Origin: Obelidium mucronatum
Lineage: Eukaryota; Chytridiomycota; Chytridiomycetes; Chytridiales; Chytriomycetaceae
Reading direction: 5' to 3'
Assembly: GCA_025765595.1 (NCBI GenBank)
Contig: JAIVFH010000098.1
Span: 61,540-125,539, forward strand
Length of the DNA: 64,000 nt
Numbering within the stretch: the first letter of the stretch is position 1; every line of letters starts with the position of its first letter. The position numbers and the translations under genes are program-made. Shown here in pieces: positions 33,483 through 46,900 of this stretch. The notes beneath the pieces are model-generated. The model made no database searches. It worked only from the letters and a program-made list of their open reading frames with translations, and had not been told where the DNA came from.

Positions 33483-34414
33483 TCAGCCGCTTGAAGCAGC
33501 CAAAGCCTTCTCAACCAGAACGCTTGATTCCTTCCAGACTCTTTCGCGCAATGCAACTTCATCCAATTGGCTGTACTGTTTCTGAACCTTCAGCGAAGGA
33601 TGCAGTAACAAACCGCTTTTAGAAACTGGTTTGTATTCTTCATCGCGAAGAAGCGACAGAACGTCATTTGCAATAACAGCTGGATTCTGTGCCAAAATGG
33701 GGAACACCAACTTAAGTGGAAGTGTCACGTAGAAGGGAAGGTTGGCATTTGTGGGATTGTTGGTGTTCATCAAACCAGGAAATAGGTGGAAGAATTTCGG
33801 AGCGTCTGGTTCTTGGTGAAGGGAGGCAAGATGCTTTTTTTTTTTTTTTTTTGTTGGTCGTGTGAGTTGCGAAGACACAGGAATTTGAACTTTTCACTTA
33901 CGACTGTCATCATGTCAATCAAAACACCCGTAGTAATAGCCTGTTTTATACAATTGTAGCCATTCTTCATTTGCAGGTCATCTGCGTCAACTCGTCCTCC
34001 CCCATTTCCACCAGCCATCACAGAAACAACGCGTCCATCTTGAGACTTTTGAAGCGCGGGTAAAAGACGATTAATTATGGCATACTTGGAGAGGTAGTTC
34101 AAAGCAAATGTCTTCTCGACTCCTTCTGTTGTTTCTTGACGAGAGAGGGAGAAGTTCATATTTCCTGCCGTAAGCACGAGTCCACTCAACCCGTGCTGTT
34201 TAACTAAGGGGTCGTTGGCAATCGAGTCTGCATAAGAAATGCATTCCCGGATTGAGGTCACGTCCACCTTGTCATACTGAATGTTTGTCGAGACAGATGC
34301 TGGAAGCGTACGTCCAGCGGCAAATACTTTGGTAGACGATGTGGCTAGGCCCTTGACGACGTGAGACCCCAAGCCGGATGTCCCGCCAACAACTGCAAAG
34401 ACTTTGGTTGCCAT
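33483..34414 (-). CDS. Short-chain dehydrogenase/reductase
   Basis: NAD(P)-dependent oxidoreductase of the SDR superfamily; substrate unknown. Two exons, 34414-33902 and 33833-33483, join in frame to 287 residues. The Rossmann nucleotide-binding motif is VVGGTSGLGSHV (residues 8-19; G-x3-G-x-G). The N-x-G equivalent is LVLTAGNMNF, followed by ALNYLSKYAI where the family has an N-x-x-S helix. The catalytic Y-x3-K appears as NGYNCIKQA after VVSVMAGGN, which is close to the usual arrangement. The C-terminal exon is similar to fungal SDRs that end in a short helical tail. The intron ends in an 18-base A run on the coding strand. Confidence 0.85.
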
Positions 34415-34486
34415 TTTTTTGTACGATTTGCCTCGATTTGCTTTATATTTCGATCAAACCCGCCTTTGTCTTTATTTTTTAATTTT

Positions 34487-37400
34487 TCAAGATTCCAAAA
34501 ACATATCGGAAAAGAGCTCCTCGCCAACCTTTTCAATGAACCCTTGAAGTGCTTGGCGTACATCCACGCGATCCACCCCCATCATCCGAATTCCCAACCG
34601 GAACAACTTGGGAAGCTGTTTCTTCAGAATCAAACATTTGGGTCCACCGTGTTTGGAATTTTGCTGCTGATTGGACTTCCACCAACAATCCATGGCCAAC
34701 AACTCCCGAAACACAAGAACTACTACAGGACTCCATAACCCAATATTGGTGGCATTCACTTGCGCATCTCCCAACATCATCACATATCGTTCCATTAAAT
34801 CCACTGTCTCAGTCACGAGCATATTTACATTATCCGTTGCCCACTCCTTCTCTTGGGGTGATCTTTTCACGATCATCTCATCTGGATCCCCTTCAGCTCG
34901 ATAGATTGCAAACAGAATCTTGACGTGAGATGCAATAGAAATGGTCTCCTGCTTAATCAAGTTTGGAAGCTGTTGCACAAGCCTCTTCTTCCAAATACTA
35001 TATCGCAAATGATAGTTTGCATTAAAACATCTTGATACAGTGTATGAATCTCTTATACACTGCAACAGCCTCAACCGATGTTCTGACGGAATCGTGGAAA
35101 CCGCCAAATGTTTGTTGGAACCACTTCCAACACCAGCAAGAATGGAATCACGGATGGATTGAAGCAGCTCGATATGCACAGAGCATTTCAGAATGGTTTG
35201 GTTAAAGTCTAGCGATTCCAAAGACACAAACGATCCATGTGCTTGAGCTGTAGCAGTTCCCTCAGCCACGACAGCGGTCAACACTTCGGGAGCCAGTGTG
35301 CTAATGTTGCCCAAGGCGGCAACATTCATTATCATGGACGGAGGTGGTTCAGGCAGGTGTTTCATGCTGCTAAAGTCACAATTCACCAACTCGAATGGAT
35401 TTGTCATTCGAAACGCTTTCTCAATAGAGTCCACGATAGTATCCCACGACTTGGATTCAGCAAACTTTCCAACATTCTGCTGGATAAATTGATGCAGACA
35501 AATCTGACCTGTGGCCACCAGGGTTTGGTCTCTTCGTTGCATCATTGACAAGGCAATATCAAGAATACTAGTGATAGTATCTCGATCTGAAGCAATCTTT
35601 GAAAAGTGCTCCGAAAACAAGTCCATAGTGAGTCGAAGACCAAGAATCCAAATTGTGGCGCTTCCTTGCTTCGGTGCTTCCACATGTTCCTCATTGTTTG
35701 CGCCATACTCCATCTTGTCAAATTGAACTTTCAAGTCATCAAAAATAGGTAATATTGCGCTGCGGTAGATTGACCGCACACACTTTAGGTCAAACATGTG
35801 TATGGAGAGACCAAGGACCTCAAACAGAGACTCGATACATTTGGTTCGCACAGTAAGGTTGCTGGATCCCATGGTGATTCGTGAAAATGCGGAGAAGATT
35901 GGAAACCATTTCAAGAAGAAATGTTCCTCACTTATCAAACCGGTGGCCAACAACAAAGGCTGAGAGGTCATACGGTTTGGACCAGGGTGGTAATGACCTG
36001 CCGCAGTTTGAATGACAAGCTTGGTTGGCGTCGCTGCGCTGTTCGCTAAGTAGTTTGCAATTGAGTGGCAATGACAAGAGATAAAAAAAAAAAGAGTTGA
36101 CAAACCGTTGGTGCCTTGAGCATCCCCTGTTTTCAGTTTAATATGCATAATCTCATCTTCCACAATTTGAATCATTTGACTCGCTGAAAGTTGGAGCAAT
36201 TGAATGCTGCTCAAGATGATTTCATCATGTGTGGACCTCACAGCGTTCAACAATGCAAAGTCTGCTACACAGTTGATAAATTCAAGCAAAGCACCGGCAT
36301 GAACAACAATAGGAAAGTATTCCTTGAATACGGTTTGGACCAGTTGAAAAGACTCCAGAAGCAGCTCGTCAAAGTCATTGGATGAAGAAACCATAAGAGT
36401 TGGGCGTGCAAGAACTACAAAAATCGGTTTCCATCCGGAACGAATAGATCCAGCTCGAGCAGATATCATCTAACGAATGTCAAATTTCAGCAACACAAAA
36501 CTTAAGAGGAAAAGTGAAAATCTAGCGACCTGTCCTAATGATCCAAGAATCATATGCCTAATTGAATCGTCTGTTGTCAATTTCATGATTCGTTCAAAGC
36601 TCTTCAAAAACTCGTTTTGAGTGGAGAAATGAACAAGCTCTTCTCGTTCTAAAAACTTCATGCTCAATTGACGCAGCGCATCAACAGCAAAGGACGCAAC
36701 ATGAACGTTAGGATGGCATCCAACAACTACAAAATGAGGCTGAAGCACTCTATGGACAAAAAAAAGGAAGTCAGATCACTTTCATCCTTCCAATAAATAA
36801 TAATAAAACAAACCTCCAAATTTGAGTCCACTCAAACCGAATACGATGCATATTATAATGGGCGATTTCCACTATTTTTTGGAGTAGGTACATTCTGGGT
36901 GGCCCATCTGTTTTGTTGGTGGTGACGATTCCAGTTGTGGTTTTCCCAGAAACACTTGCAACTGGAGACACAGCTGGCGTTGACACACCACCTGTTTCAT
37001 GCGTTGGACTTCCTTGCATTTGGACCACACGCGTTACAGAAATCGGGTCAATTCCAACTTCCTCCAACGAGACAGAACAAACGGCTTTGAAGAATTGGAG
37101 AATGGATGGCCCAGTTATAGATGTTGTGCTTGTAAAGATGCGATCGACAGTGACAATTGTATCTTGGGAAGTAAACTCTGAAAGAAACTTTTCCACGTTT
37201 GGATTAGCTCTCGTCAGGTCATCTGTTCGAGTGGAATCCAACGAAGCTCCTCGAGACCCCAGAAGTTGCAGTCTCTCCATCTGACTAATGACTTTGACAA
37301 CATGAACCCATGATGTATCAAGGTGCTCCGCAAAGCTAAAGCATCTGTTTAGTAACGTAAATATATAGGGCAAGGAAAACGAACTTTAAGGTGAGTCCCA

Positions 37401-40400
37401 AAAGTGTCTTGATTGCCTTCACATTCTTTGGCTTGAAGTCTCGGAAATGAGACAACCCCGTCAATTTACTCAAGCTTGTGACAAAAGCTTCCCGTTCCAT
37501 CTCCATTTTAAAAGTGGACGCAATCTTGATTCCTCCAGCAAATCCTTCCAAACAAAGATCGATTATATTCATTTCTTCCCGTTTTGGGTCGTTCAGGTCA
37601 ATCAAGCTACCCTCCAAGTCGTCTGAAGTTCCGTACTGCTCTGGTGATGTATAGCTTTCAAAAAGTTGACTGAAAGTCGCAATCAGTGGCCAACAGGCGG
37701 TTGCAAACATGGGTCTTGCAAGATCGGACTGGACGGCAGTTCGGAAAGGAGCAACATTGCCAGACGAAGCCAAGAGCTGCTGACTCTTTTTTTGGATTTG
37801 TGCAATTTCTTTGCGATACAAATCCATTTTCTCCTTTTCTGAGAGTTGATTTACACCCCAACTAAAAAAATAGAAAATGTCAAAATATTATTTTCAAAAT
37901 TCCGGATAGTTACCCTTGAACCATTTGTGCAAATTTCCCTGTTTGCTCGTCTTCCATGATGATTTCGTTCCCTAGGATTTCATCATAAATTCCAGCCAAG
38001 TACTCGTCAGGTAAGTCTGTGTTATCATTGATTCCCCTTGATAAAAAACAGGGTAAAAAACAGGGGGAATTTAGTTTAAAATAACAACACATGAACCCCA
38101 CACCTCATACCTGTTGTTTTTCAAGAATCCTGCTTTATCCATCTTGTTCTTGATTTGCAAACTATGAGCATCTGTGTTCAACATGATAATCGAGAATGCC
38201 AACGTGTAGGCAGTGTCTGCTTTGGCAAAAGTATCAGGGTTTGTCTCGCAATATCGGTCAGCAAACTTTTCCATCAGACGATCAATCTGTCATAATTGAT
38301 AAAGTTAACCAATTACAGCTCAAAGTAAAAAAATAACTTTTTACCTTTTGTGATTCACCTGGCAACCTGAAGGTCTGCAAAAACGTTCTCAAAGCCTCCA
38401 CAATACCCAACCCTTCAAAATCCAAAGCATCCACAAACATATGCATAACCTTTATGCAGAACGGAGTTCCTTCTCCCAAGTAAGAGCCAATCGCGGATTT
38501 GTTTAACCCAGCCGTCGTTCGTAGAAAGGTCGCAATGCTGTATGCCTCATTATCTTCATCACTACCGTTTACTCCGTCGGCTCCAACAAATTGGAGTGGT
38601 GGAATGAACCCATGCTTTTTAAACAAAGCAACTCCCTTCACGGGTTTCTCTTCAAAGTATTTGACTGCTTGCTTCATCAAAAGTTTACGTTGGGCGATTG
38701 CTTCAACAGAAGAGGCTCCTACAGAGGTATCATTTCCATCTCCAACCAAGCCTGCTGCAGATCGATCGCCGCCTATAACTGGCGTTCCATTCACAGTACT
38801 ACTTCCCGAGTGATGATGATGGTGCTGATGTGAGTGGTGGTAATGGGCGGCAATCCCGCCTTCTTTTGAGGATTTTTGACCGACAGTTACATTGTGAAGT
38901 CGGTTTTTAGTAAGAATCACTGGAGAATCCGAAGACAATGCGTCCTGAAGCAATTTCGCCGCTGTAGGAGACTCAGAAACTGATGACGGAACAGCCGCAT
39001 TACCCCGTGTTGGTGATGTTTGCGCAGATGTGGAGATCGAGCCACCCCTTTTCTCAGTTTTTGGACTCAAGCCCTCTTCCACAGTTCCATGACCCTCTGT
39101 ATCATCGCTTTCACTATCATTACTGGTCGATTTCCTCTCTTCCAAATCCTCAGCTAAAGTTGGAATATCACAACCCCATACAACCAAACTATTCACAATT
39201 GCCACCAAACAAAGGGCCCCTCTCAACTTCAACCTCCCCTCCTGCATCCTCACAACTTCACTTCTGCCTCCATCACCAAATCCAGTTGCGGACCCAACAA
39301 GTCCCATCAATGTTAATGGTGCTTGTTGCAACAAAATCTCCTTCCCTTGTGCGACACGACTACATACTGTACACACGCGTTCAAATAACGATATACTTTG
39401 CAAGTCACAGTCGTAGTTGAGATACATATCCACCAAAGTTTGTGGAGTCTCGAGGATTTTTTGAAGACCTTGAAGGACCATGGCCTTTTGCTTAAAAGTA
39501 CTATTTCCCATTTCCAGAATGTGGAGATAGACTGTATTGAGCAGAACCTGAGGGGATATTTGAGATGGTTTGGGGTTTTTAAGACAAAAGTTTCTCTCAC
39601 CTCAACTTCAGCCTTCATACGTGCTCGATAGTATCTGATCAGCATCAAGAAGATGGAAAGGGAAAATTCAAATAAAACAGGATTCGTTGTAATCGCATTT
39701 CGGGAAATGCTTGGAGCCAATGCAGTTTTGACTAAGTCTGCGTATGAGTCTTCCGTTTGCAAAACAGTTCCAGCATTATTGAGGATGGAAAGAATGAGCT
39801 CGAGAGCCAGGCTGCGAATTTTCAAAGTTGTTGGAGAAAGCGCGTCGTCTGTTGCTTGAACTTGTTGAGGATGTGCCCCAAAGGTTGTTGGTCCAGATTC
39901 AGTTTGAGCGGACAGACGGCAAAGTAGTCGAAATAGAATAAATGCATCCTTTTTTAGCAGAGCGTTATAGTACGTGATCGTAGCGTCATAAGGAGTCGGT
40001 GCGTGAGGGTGTGACAAAGCCACTGTTGTCTTTGATTGGCCTTCCTGTTCGGACGAAACATCAATTGGGTTTTGTGGGTCATTATCAGTTGGAGATGGCA
40101 GCACTTCGTCACCGTTTACGGAAACTGCACCAGAAGCGGCAGCAGATCCATCATCATCAAACATGCCCACGACTTTTAAATTTGGTTTTAGTTTCGAGTC
40201 GTCGGCGGCGACCGTGGAGACACTTTCCTGCGTGACACCCCCAATCTGCCGCTCGCTTGTCTCATCTTCTTTTTCTTTTGCTTCTCCTTCTTCTTCATCT
40301 TGAATTAATTTGACATTTTTGGCAAGTACATCGGCATATCGCTCCATTCTGGAGAATACAGCGTGAATCATTTGTGTAAGTGCAGCTTTGGCAGTCACGG

Positions 40401-41185
40401 CGTTTGCGGGATTCTTTGACAGTACGTAAATATTGAATGCGGTTTGAACAGCCTTGATCAAAGAAGGCCCGTGTACTTGGCATGTGGAGGTAGCAGTGAC
40501 GGTAGTCAGCAGCACTTTAAGCACCTGCAGCTGCACAGCAGCATCTTCGTCCGAGTACGAGAAGCATCCGCACACGGTGTGGATGATGTCGTCGATCACG
40601 TGGGTGATGTGATGTTCAGTGTTGTTGTTGATGTTGCTGTTGTTGATGTTGTTGTTGTTGTTGCTGCCCTCAGCCACGGCATCGATGGACGCGCTGCGGA
40701 AGACCAGGGCGCCAAACAGCGACCACTCTGCGGCCGCCGCCGCCGGTGTTGTTGTTGTTGTTGCTGTTGTTGTTGTTGTCTTTGCAGGCGCATCGCCGCG
40801 CAACGCGCGCAGCGCCACGAGGCGGCCGAGCGCGTCCAGCGCCGCCTCGCGCGGCTTTGCGCCCGCCGCCGCCAGCGCGAGCCGCAGCGCCGGCCACGCA
40901 AAGTCGGCGCTAAGTGCGGCCGCCGTCAGTTGTCAGACTGCGAGTCGGGTCGCGCGCAACAAACCTGACTGTCCCGTCGCTGAACACGCATTCCGCGCTG
41001 CTGCTGCTGCCGATGCCGCTGGCAACATCCTTGGCGTGTCCGATCGCCTCCACGAGCCCCTTGTCTTTGCCGGTTCCCGTCGATCCAGTCGTCTGCACCG
41101 CAAGAAGCACCTTGTCCAGACTGCTCACAAGTGCCGCCAACACTGCGCCATTATTGCTGGTGCCGTTTTTGGCTGCTGTTGACAT
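34487..41185 (-). CDS. SEC7: SEC7/BIG-type ARF guanine nucleotide exchange factor
   Basis: Large ARF-GEF acting at the trans-Golgi. Nine exons join in frame to 2080 residues: 41185-40965, 40909-39601, 39547-38345, 38286-38111, 38036-37914, 37861-37385, 37344-36814, 36749-36530 and 36469-34487. The N-terminal DCB/HUS helical region is followed by the Sec7 domain. That domain shows [40 protein letters not shown] (the invariant glutamic finger is the Glu in LPGES) and [34 protein letters not shown] follows, and then C-terminal HDS repeats, e.g. [17 protein letters not shown] His-rich insert lies before the Sec7 domain. Inside the last exon, 36110-36048 could be an extra in-frame intron (GTTTGT...TTAG), which would shorten the protein by 21 residues. 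Exons 1-2 start GC-rich. Confidence 0.93.
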
Positions 41186-41247
41186 GAATGAATTTGGACT
41201 GGAATATTGAGGGTTGTATTACGTGGAATTTATTTCATGTTCGACAT

Positions 41248-43038
41248 TCACACCCTCAAATGTACCAATCGCAGTGGAACACTCACTTCCACGTAACGAT
41301 CGTGCCGAAGTGGTCCTTGTACCCGCTCCTTCTTTACATGATATTTAACGCGAACTACAACAAAATGCGTTCGCGTCACTTCTCGCAATCGCGTTCCTGG
41401 CAAGCGCATCGTTTTTGATCCAACATCTTTGGGATCCAAGGGAACACGAACTTTTACCCTGATGCTTCGAGTATTATTTGTTGCGTCTTTAATGTACTTG
41501 AAATTGTTGTTGGCGTGGGCATTCGCTGTCATTCCCTTGCTGGATTGAGCTGCATTTGATACTGATCGAAATTGTGCTCCTTTTCTTGAATCCGGTCCTT
41601 GATGATGATGCAAATTCGCAGTACTGGGGACTATGGCAGCAGGAGTCCCAGAAGTAACAGCGGCAAGCTTTTTCAAGAAGGAAAAGGGCTTGAATCCGAA
41701 TCCACCATGTTGCTGCTTTTGAATCTGATTGCGTGATTTCGGGTTACTATTTGCATCAGCCGCAATGTAACTGTCGACTACATTTCCATGTGGCTCCTGC
41801 ATCAATGTTCTTTCATTTCCTTCGCGTTCGACATCTCCAGTTATGCCGTGAAACAGCGGATATGGAGAGCTACTGTAATTAGCCAACAAGTCTGGGAGGC
41901 TGCACTTTCTCTTGCTGAATCTTCTGAACGCTGCACCATTTCCACTATTTGGTGAAGAAGGGCTAGAAGGTGGTGCGGCACTCTTGATTCCACTGCCATA
42001 GTTGATGTGCTGTTGCTTGGATTTTGCGGTTCTACTGGAAGTAGGAGAAGCAGTTGGTGACGAACGTGCAGAAGCATACAAGCCAATAATGTCATTTGAG
42101 GCAGTACTGATACGAAGATTCTTCTTCCTGTCACTGGAATTTCCCAAAGCAGATACGGATGCCGAAGATCGAAGTTGGTGATGGTTGTGATGGTGGTCGT
42201 GAATTGCCTGTTGTGGTTGAGGCAAACCAACAGCAATATAGGTGGTAATCGGCGCCATAGCAATTGTTTTCGTGGTGACTGGAATATGGATGGTGGCAGT
42301 TTCACTCAGTTTGCGAGCTTGTTCAATACGCCCGTTTTCACGAATCTGAATTAACCATTATTAGCGACAGAAATTGAATAATCAATGGAGCAGAAACATA
42401 CAATTTTTCGATGCTCCATATCCTCCTTCAAAGCTGTAAATCTGGAGAAAAAAGAAATTGAAATGCACTGGTCAGCATTATTCAATTGCGATCAAGTTTC
42501 AGACTTACCGAAACTCTGTACTTTGTTTCCAAACTGCTTCCACGCTTTCTACTCTTTCAATATCAGCCTTGACATTCACATCTACTTCTATCTCAACGAA
42601 TCTCCACTCGAGGTCGCTTCCTTCTTCTTTAACTTGGGCAACCTCCCAATCTTCTACCATAACAACCTCCTCCTTATCTGCTTTTACATCTACAGTGACA
42701 AGAGAATCTAAACTTTCAGCCTGAACACAAACACCGTCCAGTACATCCAACACTTGTCTTGACCGCACACTCTGAACAATCAAACCGGTTTGGTCTGATG
42801 CGTAGGGATGAAGAGCTGCAGTTGTCAAGCTGGATTCCCCACTGTTTGTTCTCGTTTCTTCTGTGCTTCGACTAGTTGCGCTGCTTGTTTCTCGCTCTTT
42901 CTGTGCGGTCGAGGTGCCAGTATAGAGGGTTGCTTTCACAACATAGTCGACACTATACGTATCCGTTGTAACACTGCTGGGACATTTTTCGCTGATAGGA
43001 ATCATGAATGGGACCTTGTTTGTTTGTTTGTTTGTTTG

Positions 43039-43072
<34 letters not shown>

Positions 43073-43683
43073 AGACATCCAACATCAAATGAAGAAGAAG
43101 CAATGTACTCACCACACTATGAGAAATCAAGGAATCCGAAATAGTTCCCAAACTGCATGCGTCATCGTCATGATTAGCCAGCGCGGAGTTGGTGGAACCG
43201 GATCTCCAGATTGTGACGGTCTTGCTGTACACTTTTCTGTGAACCAGTTCGGCTGCTTGGGAGTTGGCACTGCGCATTGACGTTGCGCCACCCTTGATCC
43301 AACCAAGTGCCAACTTGTGTGTATCGACTCGAACAGTTCCTGATGAAGGAGAAAATTTTTTTTTTTGAGTACCTCTCAATATGTTGCTTGAACACAGACA
43401 AGGGGAAGGGAAAAAAAAACAGCAGGGAAAGTGAAATACCAATGACGGAGACATCGATCTGGACAAGAGGAGGACCGGTTTGTGGCATGTTCACTGTGAC
43501 AGAGCCTTTCGCAAAAGCTGGTGAAGGGTAGGTAGCAGCAACGGCGGCAGCGTAGGAAGTTGGAACGGGAGACTCCACTTGAATAATCGAGCTATCAAGG
43601 CGAACAGCAAGCACATTCGACAAAGGCGCCTTGTCGGGGCTGGCTCTGGTGGGTGGGTTCGGAGACATGTTGGGTGTAGGCAC
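41248..43683 (-). CDS. Arrestin-domain trafficking adaptor
   Basis: Likely alpha-arrestin (ART-type) adaptor that recruits ubiquitin ligases to membrane cargo. Five exons, 43683-43440, 43339-43113, 43014-42509, 42441-42402 and 42345-41248, join in frame to 704 residues. The arrestin N-like fold is suggested by VRLDSSIIQVESP, GSVTVNMPQTGPPLVQIDVS, then VPFMIPISEKCPSSVTTDTY and SVDYVVKATL, matching the F-x-I-P-x-P-x-x-L-P-x-S and Y-x-V-K-A strands. The middle is Ser/His/Asn-rich. The C-terminal part has RTHFVVVRVKYHVKKERVQG and RYVEVSVPLRLV, as in arrestin C strands. A GTGAGT inside the final codons (41289) could be a donor, so the extreme C-terminus is uncertain. The gene ends 62 bp upstream of the SEC7 ATG on the same strand. 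Confidence 0.72.
43018..43065. repeat. GTTT microsatellite and poly(T) in an arrestin-gene intron
   Basis: Tandem GTTT units followed by an unbroken T run in the intron before the third arrestin exon. On the coding strand this is an A-rich tract directly before the acceptor, in the place of a pyrimidine tract. Confidence 0.8.
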
Positions 43684-43981
43684 AATTTGGGGCTTGATTG
43701 GAATTTTGTGGATGATTTCTATTTCATTTTTTTTACCCTTCGACTTTCTTTAAGCTTGAATACCAGCGTTTAAAAAACTTCAATACTATCACAATTAGAA
43801 CTCCTCGATTCAAATGTACAGGTACTGTAGACACTTACAACACAACCTGAGCACAAACAGGCTGAATATACCTACTCTTGCACCCAGAATATGGCTGCAG
43901 CTTAAGTGCCTGGTGATCTATCTATTTTGAAATGAGAACAAGGCACACATGTTTGAAGAGGAAAGTTGACAATTTCAAAAA
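43684..43981. promoter_or_regulatory. Shared divergent promoter region
   Basis: A 298-bp spacer between the starts of the arrestin gene (minus) and the MYCBPAP-like gene (plus). It is AT-rich with pyrimidine stretches. No specific factor site is claimed. Confidence 0.4.
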
Positions 43982-46900
43982 ATGTCCACCCAACGACCAT
44001 CATTGGCAGTTTACAGCCAACTGCCGCCACTTCCCTCAGCCGCTGATATTACACCACATACTTATGGAGAACAGGAAACTGGCGCTGGAACCAAAAGAGT
44101 TCTAATGGTGGCCAAAAAGATGCCTCCAGACTATTTAGGCGAAGGTTATTTCAACCCGCCCAAAAATCCGATCCAACTGAATCGCTTCCAATTAAATAGA
44201 GCTAGAGTACACACAGCCGAGTAAAAGACCAATACCGCTATCTCTTGTTACTGCCAAGACGGTGTGTATTGTGGGATCAACGTTTAGCATCTGCATTCCA
44301 CCAAAACCCTTTCTTTCACAGAAAGGACCCAAAAAACAAAAAGACGGAAAACTGATTGAATATACATTGCTTGGAGATGCCGAAGATTTCGAAGCCATGG
44401 AAGAAGAGCTTGGCGAAAAGACTCCCGATAAGTCGATAGATCAGCCCAAAGCATTACTCGAGCAGCAACAAGTAATTTTCAGGGTGCGTATTTGGAATAA
44501 GGGATACTAATCTCTTAAAGTATAGATCCAGGCAATGGAGGCGCAGAAAGAAGAACAGGCGCGGGCAGAGCGGCTAAGATTGGCACACGAAAAGCAAATA
44601 ATCGAAAGGAAAAGATGGCTTAATCGATTGTATATTTTTCAGAAGTATCGGTGAGAAATCGTTTTCAAGTTTTACAACCAACCAACAGTTCTTGCAACAC
44701 AGTGAAGTAAGAGAGGAGCATGCTTTGAGAAACTGGAAACGTCACAGTATACAATGGAATCGTGTCCAAAGAGCAGTTTCCAAAAAATCCAACAAAGTAA
44801 TTAAACAATGACGAAATCTTGTTTTCTGCTCTCATGTACATATTTTGCCGCGTTGGTTTCCAGAGTCGTGCTGATTTATTGATGTCACGGCTGGGAGAAC
44901 ATCGTGAACGAATCGAGGAGAGAGATTTGATATTTGAAGCTTTTCAATTGCTAGAAGATAGAAAAGTCAATTTCTGGTCGAAAGGCCTCCGTATTGGCAA
45001 TGATTTACTTGGGTTGATTGTAACTCCCCCAAAAGGCGGAGTAAGAAGGTTTGATTATATTTTCGATTAGTTGTTGACATTAAACGCTTTTGACGGGCCA
45101 TAGAATTGAACGTTTGGTCACAAATGAAGAGAGGCAGTGAGTCGTTTTGGTCTTGTAAATATCTTTATTCAGTTTACTTTTCAGTTATAAGGTTCCATCA
45201 AACCAAAACTCTTATCGAGAGCTAAGGAAGCAAGAGCTGAATCACGTCATTGCCAAGCTCGATCCCTTCTTTAAAGTTTGTAACTCGTAATAACTTGGTG
45301 TTTATCCTCAATTTCAAAAACATAGGATGGTGTTGGTGGATACCTTGAAGTTGTAGGCAAACCTCTGGATTACAGGCAAATGGAACAATTGACTGAGGAA
45401 TACGTGGAAAAATTGGACAATCGAGCCAAGCGAACACTTGCTAACCAAGAAGTAGTTATTCACGATCGTCCTTCTCCGGAAAAAGGTGTCCAGGATTCCA
45501 GACAACCGACTCAGCCTACTTCGATGCAAAAAGTTGGATTTAAAGTTAATGCAGATGCAATTAGCAATATTCCTCCCTTACCGTCGGATATGACCGCCGA
45601 TTTGATTTTTGTTGCAACACACATGACATTTGAAGTTTTGCTCAACGAAGTGTCTAGATCTGTGCTGAGTGTTTATAATCAATCAACAACGGCATATCAT
45701 TTTGAATGGAGACAGGTCAAGAAGGACAATCCTCTGAATGCAAGTATTTGTAAGCCAAAAGATAATGACTGAAAATCCAATTATTTCAAAGGTCAAAGCA
45801 ATGCATGACCACGTTCAAAGATTTTACTTTTATCATAAAAGGGGTGTTATTCTGCCGGGAACAGCATTTGACTTTCCCATCATTTTCAAATCCGGATCTC
45901 CCGGAATATTCAGCGAGACTTGGGAACTAGTAACAAATCCTGGTGTTGCCCCGGATGTTATGACAACGATTACACTCCAAGTAAGACCTGTGCATAGTAC
46001 TGAGCCATTCAGTGAGTTAATTTGAAAATAGGGCTTTGCTTTGGAAGATGACGCAAACAAGTCGAAGCGAGGAAAGATTGAAGCCCTTCTCGATCGCAGA
46101 CGGTATAAATACCAAAAATTTCGAACGAAAAAATCATGACCTTATTACCACAAATAGAGCTACAACAGCTGCAACCGAGGTCCTTGACGGAATTTTAGAA
46201 AAGTTGAAACCACGAAACGCACCCCCAAACACACTGGAAAAACATAAGCTACTCCTCACCAATGACGAACAATTATTCACAGTATTGAATGCTGATTTAC
46301 ATGTAAGTGATATTCCCGATATATGCTAGACATAATGTATCTCTTTGTTAGCTTGGATACTTTCCCAAACTGTTCGAGCGATTTGAAGCATTGGCAAATG
46401 AGACTTTGGCCATTCTTGGTTGCCCTCCGTCTTTGTGGGATAGATCTGTCCACACCATTTACGCTGTACGTTCGTTGTTGCTATCAGACAATGCTACAAA
46501 CTGATGTATTTCTGCAGAATGTGTCAAATATTGAATCCATCGAGCGCCGATCGCAACAACTCCACAAATTGAATGAATTGGTTAAATTGTCAACTGCAAC
46601 GATTTCTAAGTCGTCTTTTTCTCCTCTCTATGTTGTTGGGTATGTCAAGATTCTTTAGACAGACCCCAATTCTAAATTACGTTCTTGCACAGATACGATA
46701 CTTTTGTAGAACTTGCAGATCGAATGTCAGAATGCTCCGAATCTTTGCGCAAGCGTCTTGGACTTCCTTTAGTGGTTTGTTCCACTCACACAAAACCACT
46801 CAACCAAAGATGCTAACATAATTGACCACCAGAGACCCGCGGCACAGTTTGAAAGACCCGAAGAAGAAGAAGGTAGCTCGTTTGGTTTTTTGAAATGCAA

